Below the pieces are notes generated by a model. It did not search any database. It had not been told where the DNA came from and saw only the letters and a program-made list of their open reading frames with translations. 43,857 bases of DNA, taken from the NCBI GenBank assembly GCA_017617005.1, contig JAFZWW010000051.1, positions 1 through 43,857 on the forward strand. The letters run 5' to 3'. This document shows positions 25,072-32,671 of the stretch, piece by piece. Each line of letters starts with the position of its first letter. Position 1 is the stretch's first letter. The translations under genes and the position numbers were made by a program. This stretch comes from Lachnospiraceae bacterium. Lineage in GTDB: Bacteria; Bacillota; Clostridia; Lachnospirales; Lachnospiraceae.

Positions 25072-26524
25072 AAACGTCCTCCTTGTATTTCCTTATAACA
25101 AAATGCATGCAGGTTCCTTCTCCAAGCTTGGAGGTGGCCCAGATATGGCCACCGTGGTCCTCGATGATCTTCTTTACTATCGAGAGGCCTATTCCGCTTC
25201 CGCCCTGCGCGGTGTTTCTCGCGGAATCCGATCTGTAGAATCTTTCAAAGATCCTGGTTATATCGTTAACGGCAACACCTTTTCCGTTATCTTCGATCTC
25301 GACTATTATGTCATCGCCGCCGTCAAGCACTCTCATGGATATGGTCTTGGAAGGCTTGTCCATGTACTTGATGCTGTTTCCGATGATGTTGTTTATGACC
25401 TTCCTGAGCTGCTCGGGATCGGCGATGATCCTTGTCTTGGAAGGAAGCGTATTGACGTAGTTGAATGCGATACCCCTGGTCTCCATATCGAGTCCTACTT
25501 CCTCGATACAGTCCCTGAAATAGTCCGTGACATTGAGCTTAAGGAAATTGTACTTGATCCTGTCGTTCTCAACGCTCGAATAAAGAGTGAGCTCATTTAA
25601 GAGCTTATCCATATCCACGGCTTTATTATATATGGTCCTTAAATATTTTTCCTGCTTTTCGGGTGTGGATGCGACTCCGTCAAGGATACCCTCGACATAA
25701 CCCTTTATGGAAGTGATGGGCGTCTTGAGGTCATGGCTTATGTTCGAAATGAGCTCTCGGTTCTTCTTTTCCTGCTCGGCACTGCGTTCCTCGTTCTCGC
25801 GGAGCCTCATTCTCATGTCTTCGTAATTCCTGAAGAGCTCCCCTACCTCGCCTCTTTCACCGGTGTGCTCTATGACATAATCGAAATTTCCTTCCCTGAC
25901 CTGGGTGAGTCCCCTGGAAAGCTCGCTCATGGGATCGAGCATTCCCTTCTTGTTCCAGAAGGTTACCAGAAGCGCCGTGATCAGGAGAATGAGGATCATC
26001 GACACGAACATATCGACGGTAAGTTTCCTGTTCATTACGGTGTTCGCATTTACCAGGATAAAAAGAGTACCTTTGCTGCCGTCGGAAAACACAAAATCAT
26101 ACGGTCTTACAAATTCTTCCAGATCACCGAAATAGATACCCGAATCCGCGCCGGAGGTTTCGCTCCCGTATTCGGGCAGCCTGTTCCAGACCTCGTCGGA
26201 CATACGGGAATTTCCCGAAAAATACAATTCCCCGCTCTTTCTTACCACCAGAGTGGCTGATAAAGAGGACAGTTCTCCGGACACATCCTGAAGATACGAC
26301 TTATCCTCCATGCAGCCCGGATCTTCCTCAATGCGGCCGCAGATATCCGAATAGAGCTCGTCCACCTTGATGACGATCTGCTCCATATTGCCCCCGAGCT
26401 GAAATCCGTCGTCACGGGAAGCAATGAGTGACATCCTCAGAAGACAAAAAACGATAACCATCATAACCAGCGGTACCAGAGCTACCGCCAGAAACGTTAT
26501 TACCATTCTTGTATGTATCTTCAT
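25064..26524 (-). CDS. Membrane sensor histidine kinase
   Basis: 486 residues. TM1 (about 7-30), an extracytoplasmic sensor of about 130 residues with several acidic patches, TM2 (about 172-192), a HAMP linker (MLDPMSELSRGLTQVREGN), a DHp helix with the phospho-acceptor histidine in LISNISHDLKTPITSIKGY, and a catalytic domain with N box (NIIGNSIKYM), G1 (IEDNGKGV), F box and G2 (GGSGIGLSIV). The acidic external sensor is reminiscent of cation or cationic-peptide detectors, but that is a guess. The ATG at 26522-26524 is 7 bases after TATACT with no Shine-Dalgarno, suggesting a leaderless transcript; the downstream regulator has a strong one. Confidence 0.94.
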   Translation of the reverse strand: MKIHTRMVITFLAVALVPLVMMVIVFCLLRMSLIASRDDGFQLGGNMEQIVIKVDELYSDICGRIEEDPGCMEDKSYLQDVSGELSSLSATLVVRKSGELYFSGNSRMSDEVWNRLPEYGSETSGADSGIYFGDLEEFVRPYDFVFSDGSKGTLFILVNANTVMNRKLTVDMFVSMILILLITALLVTFWNKKGMLDPMSELSRGLTQVREGNFDYVIEHTGERGEVGELFRNYEDMRMRLRENEERSAEQEKKNRELISNISHDLKTPITSIKGYVEGILDGVASTPEKQEKYLRTIYNKAVDMDKLLNELTLYSSVENDRIKYNFLKLNVTDYFRDCIEEVGLDMETRGIAFNYVNTLPSKTRIIADPEQLRKVINNIIGNSIKYMDKPSKTISMRVLDGGDDIIVEIEDNGKGVAVNDITRIFERFYRSDSARNTAQGGSGIGLSIVKKIIEDHGGHIWATSKLGEGTCMHFVIRKYKEDVYG

Positions 26525-26531
26525 GGAAAAA

Positions 26532-26537
26532 AGTATA
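26532..26537 (-). promoter_or_regulatory. -10 element of the two-component operon, predicted leaderless
   Basis: The minus strand reads TATACT-TTTTTCC-ATG, so the expected transcription start coincides with the kinase start codon. No convincing -35 lies at 17 bases, and no ribosome site is present. Confidence 0.5.
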
Positions 26538-26604
26538 ACACAGAAAGATCGTGCCTTTAGAACATGATGTGAACAATTTCAAAAAATTTTATAAAATGAA
26601 GCCT

Positions 26605-28908
26605 TTAAGGGACCGTTTCACCGGTCCCGTCACCTGCTTCTCCGGCTGCCTGTTGGGCCAAAAGCGAATATACATAAGGGAAATATGCATTGTAGATAAC
26701 ATTTCTGTTGAACGCTATCTTATTCGCAACTATCGCATTATGACGCTTGATATAAGCCTCACCGACCTCTTCGTATCCGGGGTTCGGAGTGAAGGTGGCC
26801 GTTGCGGCCCTGTAAGATCCTACCTCCGTCTTCCAGTTATAACCGCTGTCAAAATACAGTCCCTCGGCATCGGAAAGGACATCCCTTCCGATGTAAAGCC
26901 TGGAATCCCACTCGCATCCGAAGAGATTCAGGAGTGTGGGAAGAATATCAAGGGGAGAAGTGGGCTTATCGATAATGATGGGGTCGCTGTCCTCGAGAAT
27001 TCCGCACCAGATGATCGCCGTATTCCTGTCACGGTCAAGCTGGGTCTCTACCTTGTAACCGTAAAGCTCATCAAGATAGGGAAGATTTCCGAGATATCCG
27101 CCGTTGGTAAGTCCGTAAGGGAAATGGTCCGGAGCCAGTGCGATGACGGTGTCATCGGCAAGACCGTTCTCCTCGAGATACTCAAGGGTATATTCAAGAG
27201 CCTTTTCGAGCTCGAGATTGCAGGCGATGTATGCCTTGACGGGATCCGAATACTCGAGACCCTTTTCGGCGCACCATTCCTCTACTCTTTCACGGTTGCG
27301 TACGGACATTGCATTTGACTGGAAGCTGTATCCGCTGTGACCGCTGACCGTCATATAATAGATATTGAACGGCTGGTGATCGGTGTAAAGGGGAAGGGTT
27401 CCCTGCATCATCTCGAGGTCGCTCTCGGGCCATGCCCTTGAGATGAGCTTCTCCATTCCGTTTCCGAATCCCATGAATCCCTCGCTGTATCCGAGGAGGT
27501 TATGGGTTATGTTCCTGCTGTAATACAGATCGTCGTTATCATGGAAGGCCATTCCGTAATAGCCCATATCGGAGCTGAGCATAGAGCCCATATTTGTATA
27601 GGAGCCCTGTGCGGTCATGGTGAGCATCGAGTCACCGCCCGCAAGAGGCATGAGTCCGAATATGAGTTCAAACTCTCCGCCCGTTGTTCCCGCTGTAGCC
27701 TGCTCGTAATAATCGGTAAAGTTGATACCCTTTGTCGTAAGTCTGTAAAGTGCGGGTGTCAGATCCGGATCGATGATGCTGGAGGAGAATGCTTCCGCGC
27801 AGAAGACTATGAGGTTCTTTCCCTTGAACAGTCCGGTGTACTCATTCTTTGAAGAAGGAGTAAGTGAAGCGACGTACGCATTCATGTTTGAATAAGCACC
27901 GCCGGCTTCCGCAAGTGCCGCAAAGTCTATATTGTATGCATTAACACCGTAAACAACGGGTTCAGCTACAGTGACGGTTCCGTCATCATTTCCCGATACC
28001 GAAGGAGCCGCTGTCACGGGAACCGGAACATCCGCGTACGGATCGGTATAATCAACGATGACAAATTCACTCTCGGTGACGGTCGCATTACCCATGTTCT
28101 TCACATCGAGGGCAACGGAACCCGCAAGTCCTAAGTCAACGACAGAATTTTGGAAGCTGTACTTGGGTCCGAGCTTATCCTTATCTATCACTCCGGCATA
28201 TGCCATGATGAAGAGTGCGGATACGGCAAGCAGAAGCACGCCTGCAGGGATAAGTCCCGCAATGAAGCGTCTTCCCCTGTTGGAAAGAGGTCCTCCGCAG
28301 GGTTGCTCCATAGTCTTCGGAGCTTCATCTTCATCTTCTTCCTCGGAAAGGTCGATCATCTCTATACCCTTTACCTTTTCGGGAACGGGGTATGAACTTT
28401 CGATCATCCTTGTGCGTTTGATACCTTTGACAAGCTTCTTTCCGAATATGATCCATGCAAATGTCGGAACCAGGAAAAGAAGGATATGCGATATTCCGTC
28501 AAAGCAGAAGATAAGTTCCCTGATATCTCCGGCAAATCCCTTCAGTGCGTCGGTTGCCGCATTCAGAATGGTATTTATGTCATAGAAAACGCTGAACTCC
28601 CTCTGGATGAAAAACTCGATCAGAAAAGAGACCGTGGAGACCAGAAGGGCCAGGGCTGCGGTGATACGTGCAAGCACGTGCGGCAGCATATATACGAGAA
28701 ATGCGATGATGCTTCCCGTTATGAATGAAACCGCAAGCATCCTTGCGACCGAGGCATCGACCACCCTCGCGGAGACTGAGAATTTAAATACCAGTTCCAT
28801 GTAAAAAAAGGACAGGCCGAAAAACAGGGTCAGTGTCAGTGCCGTTAACGGATATGATGATTTCTTTGCGGTGTTATTTACAGATATTGATGATTCTTTG
28901 ATACTCAT
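26605..28908 (-). CDS. LtaS-like polyglycerolphosphate synthase / sulfatase-family membrane protein
   Basis: 767 residues. Five N-terminal helices (between about 20 and 170, plus one near 215-240) precede a long extracytoplasmic alkaline-phosphatase-fold domain. The catalytic threonine is in YEQATAGTTGGEFELIFGL (about residues 400-418), matching the T-x-G-G/T-E-F pattern of LtaS enzymes. Later motifs include FHDNDDLYYSRN, YYMTVSGHSGYS and ALAPDHFPYGLTN, supplying metal and phosphate ligands. The family polymerises glycerol phosphate from phosphatidylglycerol onto lipoteichoic acid. The C-terminal tail is Gly/Glu-rich. No good Shine-Dalgarno precedes the ATG. With dlt downstream this forms a teichoic-acid synthesis and D-alanylation neighbourhood. 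OpgB/MdoB-like activity is a less likely alternative. Confidence 0.88.
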   Translation of the reverse strand: MSIKESSISVNNTAKKSSYPLTALTLTLFFGLSFFYMELVFKFSVSARVVDASVARMLAVSFITGSIIAFLVYMLPHVLARITAALALLVSTVSFLIEFFIQREFSVFYDINTILNAATDALKGFAGDIRELIFCFDGISHILLFLVPTFAWIIFGKKLVKGIKRTRMIESSYPVPEKVKGIEMIDLSEEEDEDEAPKTMEQPCGGPLSNRGRRFIAGLIPAGVLLLAVSALFIMAYAGVIDKDKLGPKYSFQNSVVDLGLAGSVALDVKNMGNATVTESEFVIVDYTDPYADVPVPVTAAPSVSGNDDGTVTVAEPVVYGVNAYNIDFAALAEAGGAYSNMNAYVASLTPSSKNEYTGLFKGKNLIVFCAEAFSSSIIDPDLTPALYRLTTKGINFTDYYEQATAGTTGGEFELIFGLMPLAGGDSMLTMTAQGSYTNMGSMLSSDMGYYGMAFHDNDDLYYSRNITHNLLGYSEGFMGFGNGMEKLISRAWPESDLEMMQGTLPLYTDHQPFNIYYMTVSGHSGYSFQSNAMSVRNRERVEEWCAEKGLEYSDPVKAYIACNLELEKALEYTLEYLEENGLADDTVIALAPDHFPYGLTNGGYLGNLPYLDELYGYKVETQLDRDRNTAIIWCGILEDSDPIIIDKPTSPLDILPTLLNLFGCEWDSRLYIGRDVLSDAEGLYFDSGYNWKTEVGSYRAATATFTPNPGYEEVGEAYIKRHNAIVANKIAFNRNVIYNAYFPYVYSLLAQQAAGEAGDGTGETVP
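26609..26628 (-). terminator. Terminator overlapping the 3' end of the LtaS-like gene
   Basis: On the minus strand GGGACCG-GTGAAA-CGGTCCC forms a perfect 7-pair stem that includes the last codons of the LtaS-like gene. It is followed by TTAAAGG and, about 15 bases later, a T-rich run. Confidence 0.65.
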
Positions 28909-28933
28909 TTTCAGTGCTTTCCGTTCTCAAACA

Positions 28934-28965
28934 GATGCCTTTGGGACTGCGATCCCAAAGGCATC
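28934..28965 (-). terminator. Long perfect hairpin between the luxS operon and the LtaS-like gene
   Basis: A 13-base perfect inverted repeat, GATGCCTTTGGGA with its complement, has a 6-base loop (28947-28952). There is no good T-run on either strand: TGTTTGAG follows on the minus strand. It may terminate or attenuate luxS-operon transcription, or stabilise the 3' end. Confidence 0.5.
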
Positions 28966-28980
28966 GAAGTAAAACAATTA

Positions 28981-29247
28981 TTAACCGTGAAGACCTCTTG
29001 ACTGACGGTCCATATCCTCGACAACGATATCGTAGATCTCGCCGAGGCTTCTGCAGTACTCAAGTATCTTCCAGGGCTCGTTGGTATGGAAGTGAATCTT
29101 TACAAGTTCCTCGTCACCTGCGGCAACAAGGCTGTCTCCTACGAAATTTGCGGTGATATAGTCCCTGATCTCATCCTCGTCGAGATCCTCATTCTCGCTC
29201 TCGATGAGAAGCTGGGTGTCATATCTGAATTCAATACTCTGTTCCAT
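28981..29247 (-). CDS. Stand-alone FakA/YloV C-terminal-like domain protein
   Basis: An 88-residue soluble protein. The pattern YDTQLLIESE, FVGDSLVAAGDEELVKIHFHTNEP, then WKILEYCRSLGEI and IVVEDMDRQSRG mirrors the C-terminal part of FakA/YloV proteins, the fatty-acid kinase component that is annotated as related to dihydroxyacetone kinase. Free-standing versions of about this length occur in Clostridia, often under the name kinase to dihydroxyacetone kinase. On its own it lacks the ATP-binding domain and so is unlikely to be a kinase; a partner-binding role is possible. It follows mtnN by 20 bases with AAAGGAA upstream of the ATG, so it is probably the third gene of the luxS operon. Confidence 0.75.
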   Translation of the reverse strand: MEQSIEFRYDTQLLIESENEDLDEDEIRDYITANFVGDSLVAAGDEELVKIHFHTNEPWKILEYCRSLGEIYDIVVEDMDRQSRGLHG

Positions 29248-29267
29248 TACTTATTCCTTTCCTTATG

Positions 29268-29966
29268 TCAGATTCTGGGAAGCATATCCGCTACAAGCTT
29301 TGCGCAGTGAGCGGCTGCAGCCTTTTCAAATGTGGGATAATCTTCCTCTGCGGAACCGTCCGCCTTATCGGAGATGGCTCTTATGATGACGAAGGGAACC
29401 TTGTTAAGGTATGCTCCGTGTGCTATTGAAGCACCTTCCATCTCGGTACAGTCGGCCTCGAAATTCTTTATTATCCTTTCCTTTGCTTCGGAACTGGAAA
29501 TGAACTGGTCTCCGCTGGCAACCCTACCGATACGGTAGTTGAGGTCGGGCTGGGTCTCTTTGATGGACTGCTCCGCAACCTCGATAAGATGGGTATCAGC
29601 AGGGAATTCCCTTATACCAAGCTGGGGAACCTCTCCCACCTTGTATGAAAAGATGGTCACATCAACATCATGATGAACGGCATCCCCGGATATAAGGATG
29701 TCGCCGATGTTCAGTTCGTTATTGAGCGAACCGGCAACACCGGTATTGATGATATGCGTAACATGGAAATCATCACAGAGGATCTGCACGCAAAGGGCGG
29801 CATTTACTTTACCGATACCGCATCTTACGACAACAACATTGGTACCTCCGATGGATCCTTCACAGAACTCCATACCTGCTTTCTTTGTAACGGTAATACC
29901 CTCAATCTGTCTTTTAAGGGCACTGACCTCCAGTTCCATTGCACCGATAACGCCAACTTTAGTCAT
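29268..29966 (-). CDS. mtnN: 5'-methylthioadenosine/S-adenosylhomocysteine nucleosidase
   Basis: 232 residues from the preferred start. Cleaves S-adenosylhomocysteine to S-ribosylhomocysteine and adenine (also methylthioadenosine). The N-terminal VGVIGAMELEV has the general acid/base Glu near residue 11. CGIGKVNAA, INTGVAGSL and VASGDQFISS are phosphorylase-fold blocks. TEMEGASIAH binds ribose, and the catalytic Asp is in RAISDKADG. The ATG at 29964-29966 is preceded by GGGGGAG; an in-frame GTG at 29985-29987 overlapping the luxS stop codon is less likely. Directly downstream of luxS, whose substrate it makes: a complete two-step detoxification of SAH. Confidence 0.97.
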   Translation of the reverse strand: MTKVGVIGAMELEVSALKRQIEGITVTKKAGMEFCEGSIGGTNVVVVRCGIGKVNAALCVQILCDDFHVTHIINTGVAGSLNNELNIGDILISGDAVHHDVDVTIFSYKVGEVPQLGIREFPADTHLIEVAEQSIKETQPDLNYRIGRVASGDQFISSSEAKERIIKNFEADCTEMEGASIAHGAYLNKVPFVIIRAISDKADGSAEEDYPTFEKAAAAHCAKLVADMLPRI

Positions 29967-29983
29967 AAGCTCCCCCTTGTCGA

Positions 29984-30463
29984 TCACTGTGGATAAATAA
30001 GTCTGTCTTCGGAAATGCCGTACAGAACATTATTCAGGTATTTATTGGCAAGGAAATTAGCCATCGGAAGGTTCTGATCGAGATAATTTCCGCAGTCCTT
30101 TGCGGTGGCGCCGGGAATCTCTCCGTCATAATCCCTTACGAACTCATACATTCCGGTGACGAGTGATACGATGTCCTTACTTTCAAGATCTCCCGCAAGA
30201 AGAAGATAAAATCCCGTCCTGCATCCCATGGGTCCGAAATAAACGACCCTGTCCTTCCACTCGGCGTGGTTTCTGAGATAGGTTGCGCCGAGATGCTCTA
30301 TCGTATGCATCTCCGCAGTGTTCATAACGGGTTCTTCGTTGGGGCTGGTCATACGGATATCGAATGTGGTTACTGTCTCGCTTCCGATATGATCCTTTCT
30401 TGATACATATACTCCGGGCTGGAGCTTTATGTGATCAATGGTAAAACTGGCTATTTTTTCCAT
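29984..30463 (-). CDS. luxS: S-ribosylhomocysteine lyase (autoinducer-2 synthase)
   Basis: 159 residues, a normal LuxS length. Splits S-ribosylhomocysteine into homocysteine and DPD, the AI-2 precursor. Metal ligands His53 and His57 are in MHTIEHLGATY together with catalytic Glu56; catalytic Cys81 is in GPMGCRTGFY, and the third metal ligand Cys124 is in AKDCGNYLDQN. AGGAGAGG precedes the ATG. It is the first gene of the luxS-mtnN-small protein unit, with a plausible promoter 50-80 bases upstream. Whether AI-2 is used as a signal here or is just a by-product of the methyl cycle cannot be told; no Lsr or LuxP system is in the window. Confidence 0.98.
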   Translation of the reverse strand: MEKIASFTIDHIKLQPGVYVSRKDHIGSETVTTFDIRMTSPNEEPVMNTAEMHTIEHLGATYLRNHAEWKDRVVYFGPMGCRTGFYLLLAGDLESKDIVSLVTGMYEFVRDYDGEIPGATAKDCGNYLDQNLPMANFLANKYLNNVLYGISEDRLIYPQ

Positions 30464-30512
30464 ATATTCCTCTCCTGAAATCAGAGTCGGTTAGTTGCAC
30501 AAAACCGCTGAT

Positions 30513-30541
30513 ATTCTACCATAAAAGGGTGATTTTTTAAA
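30513..30541 (-). promoter_or_regulatory. Predicted luxS operon promoter
   Basis: On the minus strand TTTAAA (30536-30541), a 17-base spacer and TGG-extended TAGAAT (30513-30518) are followed by a leader of about 45 bases with a good ribosome site. The -35 overlaps the EAL-gene stop codon, so luxS may also receive read-through. Confidence 0.55.
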
Positions 30542-32633
30542 CAGGGGTTTTATTCTTCATCCTTATCTCATAATCTTCCGAAGACATGGGACGTGCAAAT
30601 ACAAATCCCTGGATCATATCACAGCCCTGCTCGGCAAGGAACTCAACCTGCTCTTTTTCCTCTATGCCCTCGGCAACGGTGAGCATGTTCAGCTTTCTTG
30701 CAAGCTTGATGGTCTCGGCGACGACAACCCTTCCTCTTTCTCCGGCATTTTCGCCCCTGAAGAATTCCGCATCGAGCTTGAGTACATCCAAAGGCATATC
30801 CTTGAGTGAATTGAGTGAAGAATAACCGGATCCGAAGTCATCCATGGATACCTTGAATCCGTATTCCTTGAGCTTGTTGATGGTCCTTACCAGAGCGTAT
30901 TTATCATCGAAGAATGCACTCTCGGTAAGCTCTATCTCGATAAGGTTTCTCGGAGCACCTACGGCATCGACGGTATCCCTTATCTGCTCGGCAAGGTCGG
31001 TCTCTATGAAATGGGCTCTTGAGATATTGACGGATACGGGCACGCATTCGAATCCCTGGTCAAGCCACTTCTTCTGGTCCTTCGCAACATTCGAGAGCAT
31101 ATAATGGTCGATGTTTGTGATGAATCCGTTCTTTTCGAAGATAGGGATGAACTTTCCGGGAGCGATGAGGTTTTCTTTTCCTTCCTCATCGGTATGCTTC
31201 CATCTGATAAGCGCCTCGGCACCCTTGAGCATGCTTGAGACGGGATCGTACTTGGGCTGGTAATATACCATATACTCGTCGTTCTGAAGAGCAAGGCGGC
31301 AGTTGGCCTCGACCCAGTCCTGCCACTTTCTTTCCTCGATCAGGGTGAGGTCGAAATATGCTATTCCGGAATCCTCCTTGTCCCCGAGGGTTCCCCTTGC
31401 GGTGCAGGCATTGTTGTATTCCTGCTCGATATCGATATCCTTGCGGCGTACGATATGTCCGGTCGCATCCCTCAAAGGAGGAATGATGACAACGCCGGCC
31501 TGATAAGTAAAGGCATGGACTACATTGAACCTTTCAAGATCCGCGATGAGTGCATTCAGTCTTGCGGTGAGCTGATCGGTGTCAGGAGCTCTCAGAAGGA
31601 GCATGAATTCCTTGGGTGCGCCGTGGGCATTAAGCTCTTTTCTGGTGATATGCTTATCGATGCATTCACTGATTCCGCGGAGTACGGCCTCGCCCTCCGC
31701 AACGGAATGGCATGCACAGTAGGTGGTGTATTTTACGAATATAAGGTTAACTATCGCATACTGATATGAAGCATTGAAACGGCTTCTTAATACACTGTCT
31801 CCTTTATAGAAGAACCAGGTCCTGTTTCTTCCGCCGGTAACTATATCCATGAAGAGCATCTTGAGCGACCTCTTTCTGGAACGGATCTCCCTTACCATGT
31901 TCACTATGAACATATTGAATATGGTAAAGAACATCACGATGAGCATGACAATAACGAGTGCGAGCATCGAAAGGTCGCTCATCTTGAAGGTGAGATATCC
32001 CTTTCCGATGAATATCTCTTTTCCCTTGTTGACCCTGTATCCCATCCACACGGGAAGTCTGAGCTGGAACTTGGAAGTAACGTCAACATAGAAACCGATC
32101 GTTTCGAAATGCTCCTCCTCATCCGCATCGGTCAGGGTGAGTATCTCGGGATCGTAATTTTCGTCATTCATTCCGTTCAGCGCTTTGAAAACCTTGAACA
32201 GTTCAAGATCGACATTTCCGTTCTTACCCGCACTTATGAAGGGATAATCTTCATCGGGATACATGATGACCGATTCGGTGATCCCCGAAAGACTGACCTT
32301 CCCGCTTTTTTCTCCGCAGGTATTGCCCCTGTCGCCGTAGATCAGTTCTCCGGTTTTATCGCGGATGATGAATTCTTTTTCGGATTCTTCCAGAAGAGCC
32401 CATACGGAATCCTCCGTTTCCTCGGCAAGGCTCCTGTCATAGATCCTGGCCATATAGGATACGGACTCGTACTCACTGGCAAGCTTTGCCTGCACGACAT
32501 AGTAGCCCAGTATTCCGAGGATATATGTGAGCATTGCTCCGGCAAATGCAAAGAATATGAGATACACGATGATGGACAGCCATCCGTGACCCTTTTTAAG
32601 GCTTTCTATCTTTTTGAGATTCTTACTTTTCAT
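30537..32633 (-). CDS. Membrane EAL-domain c-di-GMP phosphodiesterase with degenerate GGDEF
   Basis: 698 residues. TM1 (about 18-42), an extracytoplasmic sensor to about 220, TM2 (about 222-245), then a GGDEF-like region (about 270-425) where the signature is lost (KEFMLLLRAP in place of GGDEF), and an EAL domain (about 430-690). EAL motifs are intact: GAEALIRWKH, NISRAHF, IEIELTESAFFDD, MDDFGSGYSSLNSL, VLKLDAEF and VAEGIEEKEQ. It is therefore likely an active phosphodiesterase with a regulatory GTP-binding or inert GGDEF domain. It starts 38 bases after the diguanylate cyclase gene, with AAGGA upstream of the ATG. The opposing pair would set a local c-di-GMP level. Confidence 0.92.
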   Translation of the reverse strand: MKSKNLKKIESLKKGHGWLSIIVYLIFFAFAGAMLTYILGILGYYVVQAKLASEYESVSYMARIYDRSLAEETEDSVWALLEESEKEFIIRDKTGELIYGDRGNTCGEKSGKVSLSGITESVIMYPDEDYPFISAGKNGNVDLELFKVFKALNGMNDENYDPEILTLTDADEEEHFETIGFYVDVTSKFQLRLPVWMGYRVNKGKEIFIGKGYLTFKMSDLSMLALVIVMLIVMFFTIFNMFIVNMVREIRSRKRSLKMLFMDIVTGGRNRTWFFYKGDSVLRSRFNASYQYAIVNLIFVKYTTYCACHSVAEGEAVLRGISECIDKHITRKELNAHGAPKEFMLLLRAPDTDQLTARLNALIADLERFNVVHAFTYQAGVVIIPPLRDATGHIVRRKDIDIEQEYNNACTARGTLGDKEDSGIAYFDLTLIEERKWQDWVEANCRLALQNDEYMVYYQPKYDPVSSMLKGAEALIRWKHTDEEGKENLIAPGKFIPIFEKNGFITNIDHYMLSNVAKDQKKWLDQGFECVPVSVNISRAHFIETDLAEQIRDTVDAVGAPRNLIEIELTESAFFDDKYALVRTINKLKEYGFKVSMDDFGSGYSSLNSLKDMPLDVLKLDAEFFRGENAGERGRVVVAETIKLARKLNMLTVAEGIEEKEQVEFLAEQGCDMIQGFVFARPMSSEDYEIRMKNKTPV

Positions 32634-32671
32634 TCAAAATCTTTCCTTATACGGAACGCTCTTTGAATCTC

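Noticed and set aside
24250-25098. Plus-strand open frame of 282 codons
   Set aside because: Antisense to the response regulator and across its terminator; no domain or ribosome site.
26551-27318. Plus-strand open frame of 255 codons
   Set aside because: Antisense to the 3' part of the LtaS-like gene, which has clear catalytic motifs.
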